A DNA stretch of 64,000 nucleotides from Scylla paramamosain (taxonomy: Eukaryota > Arthropoda > Malacostraca > Decapoda > Portunidae): the NCBI RefSeq assembly GCF_035594125.1, contig NC_087190.1, positions 7,020,462-7,084,461 of the forward strand, in the 5' to 3' direction. How positions within the stretch are numbered: the stretch's first letter is position 1; every line of letters starts with the position of its first letter. Position numbers and translations under genes: made by a program. The notes beneath the pieces were generated by a model. The model ran no database searches. It saw only the letters and a program-made list of their open reading frames with translations, and was not told the DNA's origin. Shown piece after piece: positions 35,100 through 53,345 of the stretch.

Positions 35100-35849
35100 T
35101 GTTACCTGCACCAGTCATTGATTTCCTGATATACCTTTTGAGTCACCAGCAGAAGGCAGGGTCAGTGACTCACTGGCAGGGTGACGACTGGAGGAAGCTC
35201 CACAGGTAATCTGGCAAGTAATGAGTGCCAGAGGTAGAACTTCAGGAGCAGCAGCGTTAGTGGTCGAGCGGTCAATGATTTATTTTAGTTTTTAGTTCAT
35301 GGGTAAGTACACTCCAGGTGTTGTGACATAAGTGTATTAAATTATTAGTTTATACAATTTATATACACAAGGTAAAGAAAGGCGATTTGCTAAATGTTCA
35401 GACACTGCCGGGAAATCTTTCACCAGATTAGTCACCACGAGAGTCACCAGAGTCAATCACACACAACAGAGTCACGGCTCACACTCGTAAACGTCACGCC
35501 ACCCAAGAGAGATCTACCGGTGCCGCTCCCAGCCGGCGCCGTGAGGTGTGGTGGTGGTTGCAGGTAGTGACAAGAAAATTACTTGCACACTTAATTATTG
35601 TGACTAGTAAGGTGTGTTAGTGATCAGATGTACTCTATTAAAGTGGTGTAAAATCATTGTTAGTAGTTTTAGTACCTGTCAAGGTAGGAGGTTACATACA
35701 CATGTTCACTGTGTGGCAACTGAAAGAGACGCGTACCCAAGACCAATAAGACGGGTATGAAGCCCGTATGAAACGGGACTATATGTACATAAGATGTATA
35801 AAAATACAGTATTAATCAGAATACGTAAACCTAACCAGTGTGCCTAACA
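35100..35849 (+). mobile_element. 750-bp insert, possible solo LTR
   Basis: Non-satellite sequence begins TGTTACCTGCACC and ends GTGTGCCTAACA, so TGTTA...TAACA could be short terminal inverted repeats, as in BEL/Pao or Gypsy LTRs. It contains no long frame. It includes GGTAAGTACACTCC, a GC-rich centre, and a small hairpin-like stretch, CGGGTATGAAGCCCG. No convincing target duplication was found (CTTTC versus TTTAC outside), so the LTR reading is weak. Confidence 0.35.
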
Positions 35850-37393
<1,544 letters not shown>

Positions 37394-38708
37394 TATTACG
37401 AACAAAAACACCAAAATGCATACAGAGTACCAAATAAAAAAATATAAAATATATAAAATATTATGAGAAACATGCATTACGAGTGTGCTCGATACCAAAA
37501 CGTCAAAATACATGAATAGCAACCTATATGAAGAAACAGAAGAAAAATACAAAAAATGTGTATTTTGAGTGATTTTCACATTGTTAGCTATCAAAGAGGC
37601 GAAGTGCATGCAAAGCACTCTCTATGAAGAAACGAAACGGCATTTTCAGGAACATGTCTTTTGAGTGTGTTTATGAGCGTGTTAGCTACCAAAAAGATAA
37701 AGAGCATGGAAATATTTCTCTTTGGAAAGGAAAACATTACCAAAAACAAGCGTGTTTTTTGGGTTACCTACAAACGAAAACACTAAAATGCATGCAAAAC
37801 ACCCTTTATGGAGAAACAGAATAACATTACCAAAACCGTGTATTAAAAATTGTTTTTTTTTTTTTAAGCTTAAGTACAAATACTCCAAAATACATGCAAA
37901 GTACTCTATATAGGGATACGAAAGGAAATTACAAGAAACGTGTATTCTGAGTGTTTTTTTTTTTTTTTTTTGAGCTTCTTATGTATCTAAACGCGAAAAC
38001 GCATGAATAGCACTCTATATGAAGAAAATTCATGCCTTATATGGGGAAACGGAAACAACGTTACAAGAAGCGTATCTTTTGAATATTTTTGTGCATGATA
38101 GGCACAAAAAAAAAAAAAAACACGGAGACCTCTTTATATGGGAACATTACCAAAAAAAAACGGCTCTTTTGAGTGTTTTTTTTCAGTTTCTTAGTAATAA
38201 AACGGTAAAACACATGCAAAACATAATTCGTGGAAAAAAAAAAAAAACAGAACAGAAATTACCAAAAAACTTGTATTTTCAGTGTTACGTACAAAAACGT
38301 CAAAATGCATGTCTATGTATGGATACGAAAGGAAATTACGAGAAACGTGTATTATGAGTATTTTGAGCTTCTTAGGTTCCAAAATACTAAAACGCATGAA
38401 TAACACTCAATGTGGAGAAACACAAAAGCATTACAAAATGTATTTTTTAATACAAGTATATTTTGAGTGTATTTCATTGTTAGAAACCAAAACGCCAAAA
38501 AGCATGCAAAAAACCCTAAATGAGGGAAAGAAACGACATTTTCAGAAAACTCTGTTTTAAGTACTTATGATTGTGTTAGGCACCAAAACACTAAAAAGCA
38601 GGGAAAGAACCTGATATAAGAAAACGAAACTACATTAGAAAAAAAAGTGTCTTTTCAGTGTTATTAAGCTACTTACTTACCTAGTCGCTAAAACGCAGGA
38701 AAACAGCA
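37394..38708 (-). repeat. Higher-order satellite, reverse block
   Basis: The flip is centred on CGTAAT-T-ATTACG (37388-37400). Monomers then read on the minus strand to about 38708. Confidence 0.8.
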
Positions 38709-41063
38709 TTTAAACACTTAAAGACACGTTTTTTGGTAATGTTTTTCCCATGTTTTTTCCCATGTTTATTCCCATGTTTTTTTTGTTTTTTTTTGTAGCG
38801 TTTTGGTGCCTAACATGCAAAAAAACCTTCAAAAGATAATATTCTTGCAATGTTGTTCCGTTTTCCAACATAGAAGACTTTACATGCATTTTGGAATTTT
38901 GGTAGCATTCAAAATCCAAGTTTTTGGTAATGTTATTCTGTTTCTAGATATAGAGTGTAATTAACGTGCTATCGCGTTTTGCTTCCCAAGAAACTCAAAA
39001 ACAGTCATAATACACGTTTCTAGAAATGTCTTACTGTTTCTTTATGTAAGGTCCTTTGCATGGATTTTGGCGATTTTCCTTGTAACTAGCTCAAAAACAC
39101 TTAAAATACTTGTTTTTGATAATGTTATTCTGTTTCTACAGAAAGGGAGTTTTGCATGCGTTTTAGCATTTTGTTCGGTAAGAAGCTCAAATAAATTCAA
39201 AAGAAACGTTTTTGTTAATGTTTTTTTTATTCCTCTATATGATCCTTTCCATTTTGTTTTTGTTTTTGTTTTGTTTTTTTGGTGCCTATCATAAAAAAAA
39301 AAAAAAAACAGTTAAAAGATACGTTTCTTGTAATTTCCTATCGCTCCCACATATAATGAGCTTTGCATGCATTTTTGCATTTCGGTACCTAACAATGTAA
39401 ATAAAACACTCAAAATACACGCTTTTGGTAATATTGTTTTTATCCATATAGAGTGCTATTCATGCGTTTTAGAATTTTAGTACTTAATAAACTCAAAAAC
39501 ACCCAAAATTCACGTCTCTCGTAATCTCCTTTCTTTTTCCACATATAGCGTACAATGCATGCATTTTTTTTTTCTCGTTTTTGTTAGTAACAAGCTCAAA
39601 ACATTAAAAAATAATTGGTCTTGTTAATGTTATTCTGTTTATCTATAAAGGGTGTTTTCCATGCGTTTTAGCGTTTTGGTTTGTAAGTAATTCAAAACAC
39701 TCAAAACACGTTTTTGGGTAATGTTTTGTTTTCCCATAAATAGAATTTTCCATGCTTTTAAAAGTTTTGGTGATAAACATGCTCAAAATTTTTGTAAAAG
39801 CTTTTCTGTTTCTCACTAGAAGCTGCTTTTTATGCATTTTGGCATGGCAAAATACACGTTTTTGGTGATATTATTTTCTCTCCATATAGAGTGCTGCTAT
39901 TCATGCGTTTTCGCGTTTTGGTACCTAAGCTCAAAACCATTCATAATAAAAGTTTCTCGTAATGTCATTTCGTCTCAGCATATAGGACACTTTTAATGCT
40001 TTTTGTCATTTTTCTACCTAACAGAATGAAAATACTCAAAATACTTGTTTTCTGTAATATTATTCTTTCTATGAAAGGTGTTTTGCATGCGACTTAGCCT
40101 TTTGGTTCATAAGAAGGTGAAAAACAGTCAAAAGACACGTTTTTTTTAATGTTGCATTTTTCTTTTTTTTTTTTTTTTCTTCCCATATATATGTGCTTTC
40201 AATGGTTATTAGCATTTTGGTGCCTAGCAAGCTCATAAATACTCAAAAGACACGTTTCTGGAAATCTCATTTCCTTTCCCTATATAGGGAGCTTCACATG
40301 CATTTTGACATTTTGTTATCTAACTGTGAAAAACACTCAAAATACACTTTTTGTATTTTTTTTTCTCTTTCTCTATATGGAGTGTTATTCATGCGTTTTT
40401 TTTTGTTTTGTTACCTAAGAGGCTCAAAAATAAATAATACACGGTTCTCGTAATGTTCTTTCGTTTCCAAATATAGGGAACTTTGTATGCATTTTTGCGT
40501 TTTTGTACGTAACAAGCTCAATAACACTCAAAATACTTAATTTCTAGCAATATTCTCTTTCTCCATAAAATTTGTTTCGAATGCGTTTCATCGTTTTGGT
40601 ATGTAAGTAGCTGAAAACTAAAAAAAGTTACGTGTTTTTTTTTTTTTTTCTATTTCCTTATAGGGTGCTTTCCATGGTTTTTAGCGTTTTGGTACCAAAC
40701 CTAACATGCACAAAAACACTCAGATGATACGTTTGATGTAATGTTTCGTTTTCCAACATAGATTCTTTGCTTGCATTTTGACGTTTTCGTAACGAACATT
40801 GTGAAAACACTGAAAATACACGTTTTTGGAAATGTTCTTCTCTTTTTTAATATGAAGTGATATTAATACGTTTCTTGCGTTTTGATACCTAAATAACTCA
40901 AAAACACTCATAATACACGTTTCTTGTAATGTCATTTAGCTTTAGCATATAAGGTACTTTACATGTATTTTGACGTTTTTTTACCTAAAAAGCTCAAAAA
41001 CACTTGTATTTTCCAGACGTTTTAGCGTTTTGGTACGTGAGAAGCTAGAAACACTCAAAAGTG
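38709..41063 (+). repeat. Higher-order satellite, forward block 9
   Basis: Type 1 landmarks at about 39455, 39895, 40381 and 40857 (spacings of about 440, 486 and 476 bp) show the five-monomer register again. Confidence 0.85.
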
Positions 41064-42070
41064 ACACCAAACACCGAAACACATGAATACCACTCTCAAT
41101 ATGGAGAAAGAGGAAAAAATTACAAAAAGTGTATTTTGAGTGTTTTTTTTTTTTTTCAGTTAGATAACAAAATGCCAAAATGCAAGTAAAGCTCTCTATA
41201 TATGAGATTTCCAGAAACGTATCTTTTGAGTGTTTATGAGCTTGATAGGCATAAAAAAACTAAAAAAGCATTGAAAGCACATATATATGGAAAGAAAAAA
41301 AATCATTTTTAAACATGTCTTTTGACTGTTTTTCACCTTCGTAAGAAAAACGCTAAAGCACATGCAAAACATATTTTATAGAAAGAATATTACAAAAAAA
41401 AAGTATTTTGAGTATTTTCATTGTTAGGTAGAAAATGACAAAAAGCATGAAAAGTACCCTATATGCTGAGACGAATTAACATTACGAGAAACTTTTATTA
41501 TGAATGGTTTTGAACTTAAGTGCCAAAACGCGAAAACAGATGAATAGCAGCACTCTATATCAAGAAGAAACAGTATCACCAAAAACGTGTATTTTGCCAT
41601 GCCAAAATTCATGCAAAGCACCCTCTAATGAGAAACAGAAAAGCTTTCACAAAAACTTGATGAACGTGTTTATTACCAAAACGTTAAAAGCGTGGAAACC
41701 TCCATTTATGGGAAAACAAAACAAGATTACCGAAAAACGTGTGTTTTTGAGTGTTTTGAATTACAAAGCAAAATGCTAGAACGCATGGAAAACACCCTTT
41801 TATAGAGAAACTGAATAACATTATTTCGAATGTTTTGACCTTGTTACAAAAACGAAAAGAAATACGTGCATAGTACACTATATGTGGAAGCGAAAGGACA
41901 TTACGAGAGAAACGTGCATCCTGGGTGTTTTGGAGTTTATTAAGTACTAAAACTCTAAAACGCATGAATAGCACTCTGTATGGAGAAGAACATTACCAAA
42001 AGCGTGTATTTTGAGTGTTTTTTTTACGTTGTTAGGTAATGAAACACCAAAATGCATGCTAAGCTCCTTA
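41064..42070 (-). repeat. Higher-order satellite, reverse block
   Basis: Reverse-oriented monomers up to the LINE copy D insertion. Confidence 0.8.
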
Positions 42071-42594
42071 TATGCTTCACATGTCTGGGGGGGTTCCACT
42101 CATACTGCTCTTCTAGACAGGGTGGAATCAAAAGCTTTTCGTCTCATCAACTCCTCTCTTCTAACTGACTGTCTTCAGCTTCTGTCTCACCGCCGCAATG
42201 TTGCATATCTAGCTGTCTTCTACCGCTATTTTCATGCCAACTGCTCTTCTGATCCTGCTAACTGCATGCCTCCCCTCCTTCCGCGGCCTCGCTGCACAAG
42301 ACTTTCTTCTCTCTCTCACCCTATTCTGTCCACCTCTCTAACGCAAGAGTTAACCAGTATTCTCAATCGTTCATCCCTTTCTCTGATAAACTCTGGAACT
42401 CCCTGCCTGCTTCTGTATTTCCACCTTCCTATGACTTGAATTCCTTCAAGAGGGAGGTTTCAAGACACTTATCCACCAATTTTTGACCACTGCTTTGACC
42501 CTTTTATGGGACTGGCATTTCACTGGGCATTTTTTTTTTATTAGATTTTTGTTGCCCCTTGGCCAGTATCTTTCCTACATAAAAAAAAAAAAAA
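42071..42594 (+). mobile_element. LINE copy D, 3' end only, with poly(A)
   Basis: About 510 bp of the copy A family from TATGCTTCACATGTCTGG to CCTACAT plus an A-tail. The coding part keeps LDRVESKAFRLINSS and the C-terminal box, but a lost base near 42318 (CTCACCCTATTC versus CTCACTCCTATTC in copy A) shifts the frame. The satellite is reverse on both sides while the LINE is forward. Confidence 0.87.
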
Positions 42595-43203
42595 GCAAAA
42601 TGAAATTACAAGAAACGTATCTTTTGTCTTTTTTTTTGTGTGTGTGTGTGTGGATGTTAGACACCAAAATATTACAAAAAAAAAAAAAAACATGGAAAGC
42701 ACCATATAGATGAATAAAAAAAACACATTAACAAAAACGTGTCTTTTGAGTGTTTTTGAGCTTCTTACGAAAATGCTAAAACGCATGCAAAACTCCCTGC
42801 ATGTAGAAACAGAACAACATTATCAAAAACAAATATTTTAAGTGCTTTTTGAGCTAGTTACATAGAAAATCGCCAAAATGCAAAGTACCCTACATAAGAA
42901 AACAGTAAGACATTTCTAGAAACGTGTATTATGACTGTTTTTGAGTTTCTTGGGAAGCAAAACGCGAAAACACGTTAATAACACTCTATATCTAGAAACA
43001 GAATAACATTACCAAAAACTTGGATTTCGAGTTCTACCAAACCCCCAAAATGCATGTAAATCCCCTATATTGGAAAACGGAACAAGATTACAAGAATCGT
43101 ATCTTTTGAGGGTTTTTGTGCATGTTAGACACCAAAACGCTAAAAAGCATGGAAAGCATCATATGCGAATAGAAAACATTACCAAAAAGGTGTCTTTTAA
43201 GTA
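42595..43203 (-). repeat. Higher-order satellite, reverse block
   Basis: Continuation of the reverse block after LINE copy D, to the flip at about 43204. Confidence 0.8.
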
Positions 43204-45684
43204 TTTAAGTGTGCACTCAAAGTGCACGTTTTTGGTAGAGCATTTTCTCCATATAGAATTCTTTTCATGCGTTTTAGAGTTTTTGTACCTAAGAAGTTCA
43301 AAAACATTCATAATACACTTTTCTTGTAATGTTTTTTTTTTTTTTTCGTTTCACCATATAGGATACTTTTTTGTGGGGTCGTTTTTCTCCATAACATAAC
43401 ATAAACACTTTAAATACACGTTTTTGGTATTGTTCTCTTTCTCTTCAAGCGTGCTTTTCATGCGTTTTAGCGACTTGGTATGTAAGTAGCACAATAACAC
43501 TGAAAATATACGTTTTTTGCTAATGTTCTTTTATTTTCCCATATCAGGTTCTTTTCCTGTTTTTTTTTTTTTTTTTTTAGTGTTTTGGTGCCTAACACGA
43601 TCATAAATAATTAAAACAAACCTTTCTAAAAATATCGTTTTTTTTTTTTTCATTTAGGGTGCTTCGCATACATTGTGGCGTTTTGGTTTCTAACAATGTG
43701 AAATACACTCAAAATACATATTTTTTTTGTAATGCTGTTGTGTTTCTCCTTATAGTGCTATCCATGCGTTTTAGTTTTCTCGTAATTTCCTTTCGTATCC
43801 ACGTATAGGGTACTTTTCATGGATTTTGCCGTTTTTTGTACGAAACAATCTCAAAACACTCAAAATACAAGTTTTTTGGTAAATTTTTTTTTTTCAGCTT
43901 TTCCATGAATTATGTTTTTGGATGCGTTTTACCGTTTTCGTACGTAAGAAACTGAAAAAAAAAAACTCGAGACGTTTTTTTGGTAATATTGTTTTATATT
44001 CCCATTTAAAGAGGTCTCCGTGTGTGTGTGGTTTTTTTTTTATGCCTAATATTCACAAAAACATTAAAGAGATACGCTTCTTGTAATGTCGTTTCGTTTC
44101 CCCATATACGGCATGCATTTTCTTTATATAGAATGCTATTCATGCGTTTTCGCAAAATACATGTTTTTGGTAATGTTCTTCTGTTTTTCCGTACAGGGTG
44201 ATTTTCATGCGTTTTAGCATTTTGGTACCAAAGAAGATCAAAAGCACTCATAAATAATACAAGTTTCTTGTAATATGCCTACGTATCCCACTCTACAAAT
44301 TCTGCATGCATTTTAACGTTTTTGTACGTAACAAACTCTAAAACACTCAAAATACACGTTTTTCGTAATGTTATTATGTTTCTTCATAAAAGGATGTTTT
44401 GCATGCGTTTTAGTGCTCAAAATACACGTCTTCAGTAATACTGATTCGTTATCCCATGTAGATACGGTGCTTTCCATGCATTTTAGCGTTTTGATGCCTA
44501 ACATGCTCATAAACACTGAAAAGACACGTTTCTGGAAATGTCCTTTCGTTCACATAAAGGGGACTTTGCATGCATTAATACGTTTTTGTACGTAACGAAG
44601 ACGTAAAAAAAAAAAAAAAAAAAAAAAAACACTCCAAATACACGTATTTCGTGTTTCTTGACAAAAGATGTTTTCCATGCAAAACGCATGCGTTTTTGGT
44701 ATGTAAAAGCTGAAAAACTCTCAAAAGACACGTTTTTGTTTTACATTTCCATACAGGGTGCATTCCATGCTCTTTAGTGTTTTAGTGCACAAGACATTCA
44801 AAAGACACGTTTCTGATATTGTCGTTTGCTTTCCCCATGATAGGGGGTTTTCAATGCATTTTGGCGTTTTGATATCTAACAATGTTAAAAATTCTAAAAA
44901 AAAAACACGTTTTCCCATAAAAAGGTGTTTTCAATAAGTTATAGCGTTTTAGTGTATAAGAAGCTCAGAAACACTCAAAAGACACTTTTTTTTCTTTTTT
45001 TGATGCCGAAGACGCTCAAAAATACTCAAAACTCATTTATGTGTACACTCATTTATGTACTGTTGTTTCGTTCCCCTATAAAGAATGATTTGCATGAATT
45101 TTGGCGTTTTGGTACGTAACAATGTGAAAAACTAAAATACAGATTTTTGGAAATGTTGTTTTGTTTCTCCAAAAATTTGTTTCTTCAAATCTCGTGATTT
45201 TTATGCATTTTTTACTTTTGGTACATAAAAAGATGAAAAACTCAAAACACTCTTTTTTGGTAATGTTGTTCTTCATATATAGTACTATTCAAGCGTTTTA
45301 ACGTTTTAGTACCTAATAACACACGTTTCTGGTAATCTCGTTTCGTTTCACGCGTTTTAGCGTTTTGGTACCTACGAGTAAGAAGCTCAAAAACACTCAC
45401 AATGCACATATCCCGAAACAGTCATAATACACGTTTCTAGAAATGTCTTACTGTTTTCTTATGTAGGGTACTTTGCTTGCATTTTGGCACTTAAGTTTAA
45501 AACCATTCATAATAAAAGTTTCTCGTAATGTTATTTCGTCTCAGCATATAGGGTACTTTTCATGCTTTTTGTCATTTTCTACCTAACAGAATGAAAATAC
45601 TCAAAATACTTTTTTTTTTGTAATATTATTCTTTCTATAAAATGTGTTTTGCATGCGCTTTAGCGTTTTGGTTCGTACCTTCTA
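43204..45684 (+). repeat. Higher-order satellite, forward block 10
   Basis: Same satellite, moderately diverged, with several T- and A-runs. It ends at a hairpin (45680-45701). Confidence 0.8.
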
Positions 45685-45780
45685 TTTCTGTAGAAATAGA
45701 ATAACATTATTAAAAACAAGTATTTTAAGTGTTTTGAGCTAGTTACAAGGAAAATCGCCAAAATTCCTGCAAAGCTGAAA
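45685..45780 (-). repeat. Single inverted satellite monomer after a hairpin
   Basis: One reverse monomer follows the palindrome TTCTATTTC-TGTA-GAAATAGAA. The satellite returns to forward at about 45781. Confidence 0.75.
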
Positions 45781-46016
45781 AAAACATTCAAAAGGCATAT
45801 CTAGGTTCCTATTCCTATATACTTTGCGTGCATTTTGCATGTTTGTTACCTTTCTTTGTAATTTCTTTCTGTTTAGCCATAGAGGGTGTTTTGCTTCCGT
45901 TTAGCGTTTAGGTACGTGAGAAGTTCAAAACACTCAAAACACATGTTTTTTGTAATGTTGTCTTTTATTGCCATATAGAGTGATATCCTTGCTTTTTAAC
46001 GTTTTAGTGCCTAACG
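45781..46016 (+). repeat. Higher-order satellite, forward block 11
   Basis: Two diverged monomers before the AT-rich insert. Confidence 0.7.
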
Positions 46017-47067
46017 CTTTTTATTCTTCTTTTTATAATTTTCTGCATTTTTTTTTTTCACGCTTCTTTTGATATGTGGAAAGTCTTGATAAAAATTTCT
46101 TTCTCTTATATAATGAGATTTTCCGTCTTTAAATTCCACAATTTCACCCGCCGCGAGTATGATAAGATTTTTTTTCCCTTTTTTTCCCTTTTTTTTCTGA
46201 TATACCCGTTTTTCCTTAGTGTCCTATGAAAATATACGAATCTCTCTTAGTGCAAAATATTAGAGAACACGATATTTTTAGGCCTAACGATATTTCTTGG
46301 ATTTATAATTAGAAAATAGATATATACAAATTTTTTTTCGTAAATCTAACAAATAATAAATGTATCTGCATCAGATATCTTTTGCATTATTTTTTTTCTT
46401 TTTTTAAACAATGAAAAATTTATTTTTACTTAGAAATATGGCGAATATATTTCACCATATTTCTAAGTAAAAATTCTTCACCCCTCCCCTTTACACTCAT
46501 GTTAATAATCGTGAAATCATGAATCTCTTTAGGCCTATCTACAAAACCAATCGGAGTAACTAAATTAAACTATGTCTGTTTTTTTTGTTTTTTTTAATTC
46601 TGATGTACATATCGTGTGATTTTTGAGTGCCTAGCTGCAATAGGTAAAATATAGTTACCCCTTAAAGTTTATAGCTTCATATCTCAAAATGGCAGATTTT
46701 GGCATATAAAAATTATCTCTTCCATTGTTATTCCTATTACACATATATGGTCTATTGTAGCTTATGAAACTATGAAAGGCGAACAAAGTCTGCTGTCGAA
46801 ATTTTTGTTTTGAGTTGATTTTGTTTTTTGACAAATATGTTAGTTATTTTTTTTTACTGTTCCATCGAAATAATAATAATAAATAATAATAAAAAAGTTT
46901 CATTTTTGTACAAGAAAAAAAAGTAGCAGATATTGTTCTCCTGTCCTTCCCGATTAAAATACATTTTGATTGAAAGAAATTGGTCAATAATTAAAGGAGG
47001 AGATACGAGTTAAAAAAGCCTTTTAACATGTGTTTAGCAATTCTACAACCCCCCACCCTCACTCTTT
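46017..47067. other. AT-rich non-satellite insert, about 1.05 kb, no gene
   Basis: Lacks all satellite words. It contains long T-runs, a perfect hairpin (46423-46473) and a more complex segment at about 46620-46830 (with CTCAAAATGGCAGATTTTGG and TATGGTCTATTGTAGC). No open frame of note occurs on either strand. It may be the untranslated or terminal part of a transposon. The words ATGGCAGATTTTGG and AAATTTTTG loosely resemble the AT-rich tail of the 24.6-kb insert. Confidence 0.5.
46423..46473. repeat. Perfect 19-bp hairpin
   Basis: The arms are TTTTTACTTAGAAATATGG (46423-46441) and the exact complement (46455-46473), with a 13-nt loop. This is the longest perfect inverted repeat I found in the window. 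Confidence 0.92.
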
Positions 47068-48150
47068 AAGGGGCTTTGCATGCTTTATGGTGTTTTCGTA
47101 CCTAAGAATGTGAAAAACCTTCAAAATACACGTTTTTGGTACCTATGAAGCTCAAAAACTCTTATAATGCACGTTACTCGTAATGTCTTTTCGTATCTCC
47201 AAATAGAGTACTTTGTATACATTTTGGCATTTTCAACGTAACAAGTTCAAAAACACTTAAAATACACTTAATTTTTATGCTTTTCAAAAGCTTTTCAAAA
47301 AGATTAAAAAAAAAAAACACTCATAAGACACATTTCGTAATGCTGTTCTTTCGTAATGCTGTTTTGCTTCTTATTGTAGAGCGCTATTAAACATTTTTTG
47401 TACCCGAGAAGCTCAAAAATTCTCAAAATACACGTTATTCATATTATCTTTCCCTTTCCCATTTTATGGTAATGTATATGTATATAGCGTTTTCGTATGT
47501 AACAAGCACCAAAATACTTGTGTTCTGTAACGTTATTCTGTTTTGGTACATAAGAAGCTGAAAATACTTAAAAGACATGTTTTTGGTTATGTTTTTATTT
47601 CGATTCTCATTTACGGTGTTTCAAAAACACTCAAAACACACATTTGTGGTAATGTCATTTCGATTCCCCAAATAGGAGGTTTTGCATGCATTTTGGCCTG
47701 TTGGTACCTAACATTGTGAAAAACACTCAAAATACTTTTTTTTTTCTTTTTCTGGAGTGTTGTTCTGTTCCTCTATGTAGAGTGTTATTCATGCATTTTA
47801 TCGTTTTGTTGCCTAAAAAAGCTAAAAAATCTCTTGAAATACATGTTTCTGGTATAGACTTTTCGTTACTCAATACAGATTACTTTGCATGCATGTTGGC
47901 ATTCTTCTACATAACAAGCTGAAAACACTCAAAAACACGTTTTTTTTTTTTTTTTTTTGTCAAGGGTGCCTTTACTTTGATATTTAAGTAGCTCAAAACA
48001 ATGAAAATACACGTTATTGGTAATGTAGTTTTGTTTTCCCATATAAGATGCTTTCCATGCTTTTTTTTTTTTTTTGGTGCCTGGCACGCTGATAAACAGT
48101 CAAAAGACATGTCTCTGGAAATCTCATTCTCTTTCCCCATATAGGGTGCA
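47068..48150 (+). repeat. Higher-order satellite, forward block 12
   Basis: Resumes at AAGGGGCTTTGCATGC and ends at the flip around 48150. Confidence 0.8.
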
Positions 48151-48164
48151 AAAATGCAAAAAAT

Positions 48165-48187
<23 letters not shown>
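48132..48187. repeat. Inverted repeat at orientation flip with ATGCAAA repeats
   Basis: TTTCCCCATAT (48132-48142) and ATATGGGGAAA (48177-48187) flank 34 nt of short ATGCAAA-type repeats. The satellite turns from forward to reverse here. Confidence 0.85.
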
Positions 48188-51330
<3,143 letters not shown>

Positions 51331-52553
51331 ACCTCTAGGTGGCTTTCCATGCATTTTGGCATTCTGGTAACTAACAATATGAAAAAAAAAAAAAAACTCA
51401 AAACAGACGTTTTTGGTAATAATGTTCTGTTTCTCCATATAGAGTTATATTCATGCGTTTTGGCGTTTTGATACATAGGACTCATACATCACGTTTCTCG
51501 TAATGTCCTTTTGTTTAATCATATTGAATCCTTTGCATGCATTTTGGCGTTTTGTTACCTAAAAAAGATGAAAACATAAACACGTTTTTTGGTAATGCTG
51601 TTCTTTTCCCTATAGAGAGTGATATTCATAGTTTGTAGCCTTTTGTTACCTAAGAATTTAAAAGCACTTACAATACACGTTTCTCGTAATGTCCTTTCGT
51701 TTCTTCATATGTGGTGTTTTGGAAAGATTTTGGCTTTTTTTTTTTGTAGGTATCAAGCTCAAAAACTCTCAAAATGCACCTTTTTGTTTATAGTTTTTTT
51801 TTTTCTACGTTAGGTCAAAAACACTCTGAAGACCCGTTTTTGGTAATGTTATTTTGTACTCAAATATAGGGTGCTTTCCATGCTTTTTAACATTTTTTGT
51901 GGCTAACACGCTCAAAAGCACTAAAAAAATCTTAGAAATTGAAAACACTTACAATAAACGTTTCTCATGATGCTCTGTCGTTTCCCCATATAGGGTGCTT
52001 TGCTTAAACTTTGGTGTTTTCTACATAACAAACTCAAAAACACTCAAAATACACTCTTTTGGTAATGTTATTCTGTTTCTCCTTAACGCGTGTTTTGCTT
52101 GCGTGTTAGCGTTTTGGTACGTAAGAAGCTTAAAAATACATAAAATGTTTTTTTTTTGGTAATGTTATTTTGTATACCCTTTTAACACGCAGAAAAACAC
52201 ACAACAGACATGTTTTTGGTAATGTCCTTTTATTTCCTCAAATAGTGGGCTTTGCATACATTTTTTTTTTGTTTCGTTACCTAATAATGTTAAAAACATA
52301 ATACACGTTTTGAAAATGTTCTGTTTCTCCATAAGGAGTACTATCCTTGGTACCTAAGAAGCTCCAAAACACTCATAATACACGTTTCTGGTAATATCCT
52401 TTCGTTTCCCAATATAAGTTGCATTACATGGATTTTCACTTAACTCGGTGAAAAACAAAAAAAAATTCCGTTGTTGGTAATGTCTTTCGGTTTCTCCATA
52501 AAGAGATCTATTCACGCGTTTTATCGTTTTGGTACCTAAGAAACTCAAAGACT
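51331..52553 (+). repeat. Higher-order satellite, forward block 13
   Basis: Forward part of duplication unit 1. Confidence 0.82.
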
Positions 52554-53345
52554 TACCAAATACGTGTATTTTCATTGTTTTTCAGCTTCTTAGGTACCAA
52601 AACGCTAAAATGCTTGCAAAACACCTTCAATGGCGAAAAATAAGAGCAATACCAAAATTAAGTGTTGAGAGTTTATGAAGTTGTTATGTAGAAAAACGCA
52701 AAAAATGCTTGCAAAGTACCCTATATTGGGGAACGAAAAGACATTGAAAAAACGTGTCTTTTGAGTGTTTTTTCAGCTACTTACGTACCACAACGCTAAA
52801 ATTCATGGAAAACATTCTTTACAGTGAAACAGAATAACATTACCATTAACGAGTTTTTTGAGCTGTTTACATATAAAAACACCAAAATGCCTTCAAAATA
52901 CTCTATAATTATGGGGAAACGAAAAGACATTACGAAAATCGTTTATTATTAGTGTTTTTGAACTTAGGTACCAAAACGCTAACATGTATGAATAGCACTC
53001 TATATGGAGAAACAGAAGGTTACCAAAAACGTGTTTATTGAGTGTATTTCACATTGTTAGGTAACAAAACTCCAAGATGCGTACAAAGAACCCTCTATAA
53101 CATAAAGAAACGATATTTCCGTAAACGTGTCTTTTGAGTGTTTATGATCGTGTTAGGCATGAATACGCAAAAAAAAAAAAAAAAAAAAAATAGAACTCGA
53201 TATGGGAATTAAAAAAAAAAACGAAAAAACGAGTCTTTTTTTCAGCTTCTTACGTACCAAAACATTAAAACATATGGAAAAACAAAAACAACATAAATTT
53301 ACAAAGAACATTGTACTTTTGAGTGTTTTTGAGCTTGTTACGTAG
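52554..53345 (-). repeat. Higher-order satellite, reverse block
   Basis: Reverse part that spans the join between the two duplication units. Confidence 0.8.
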
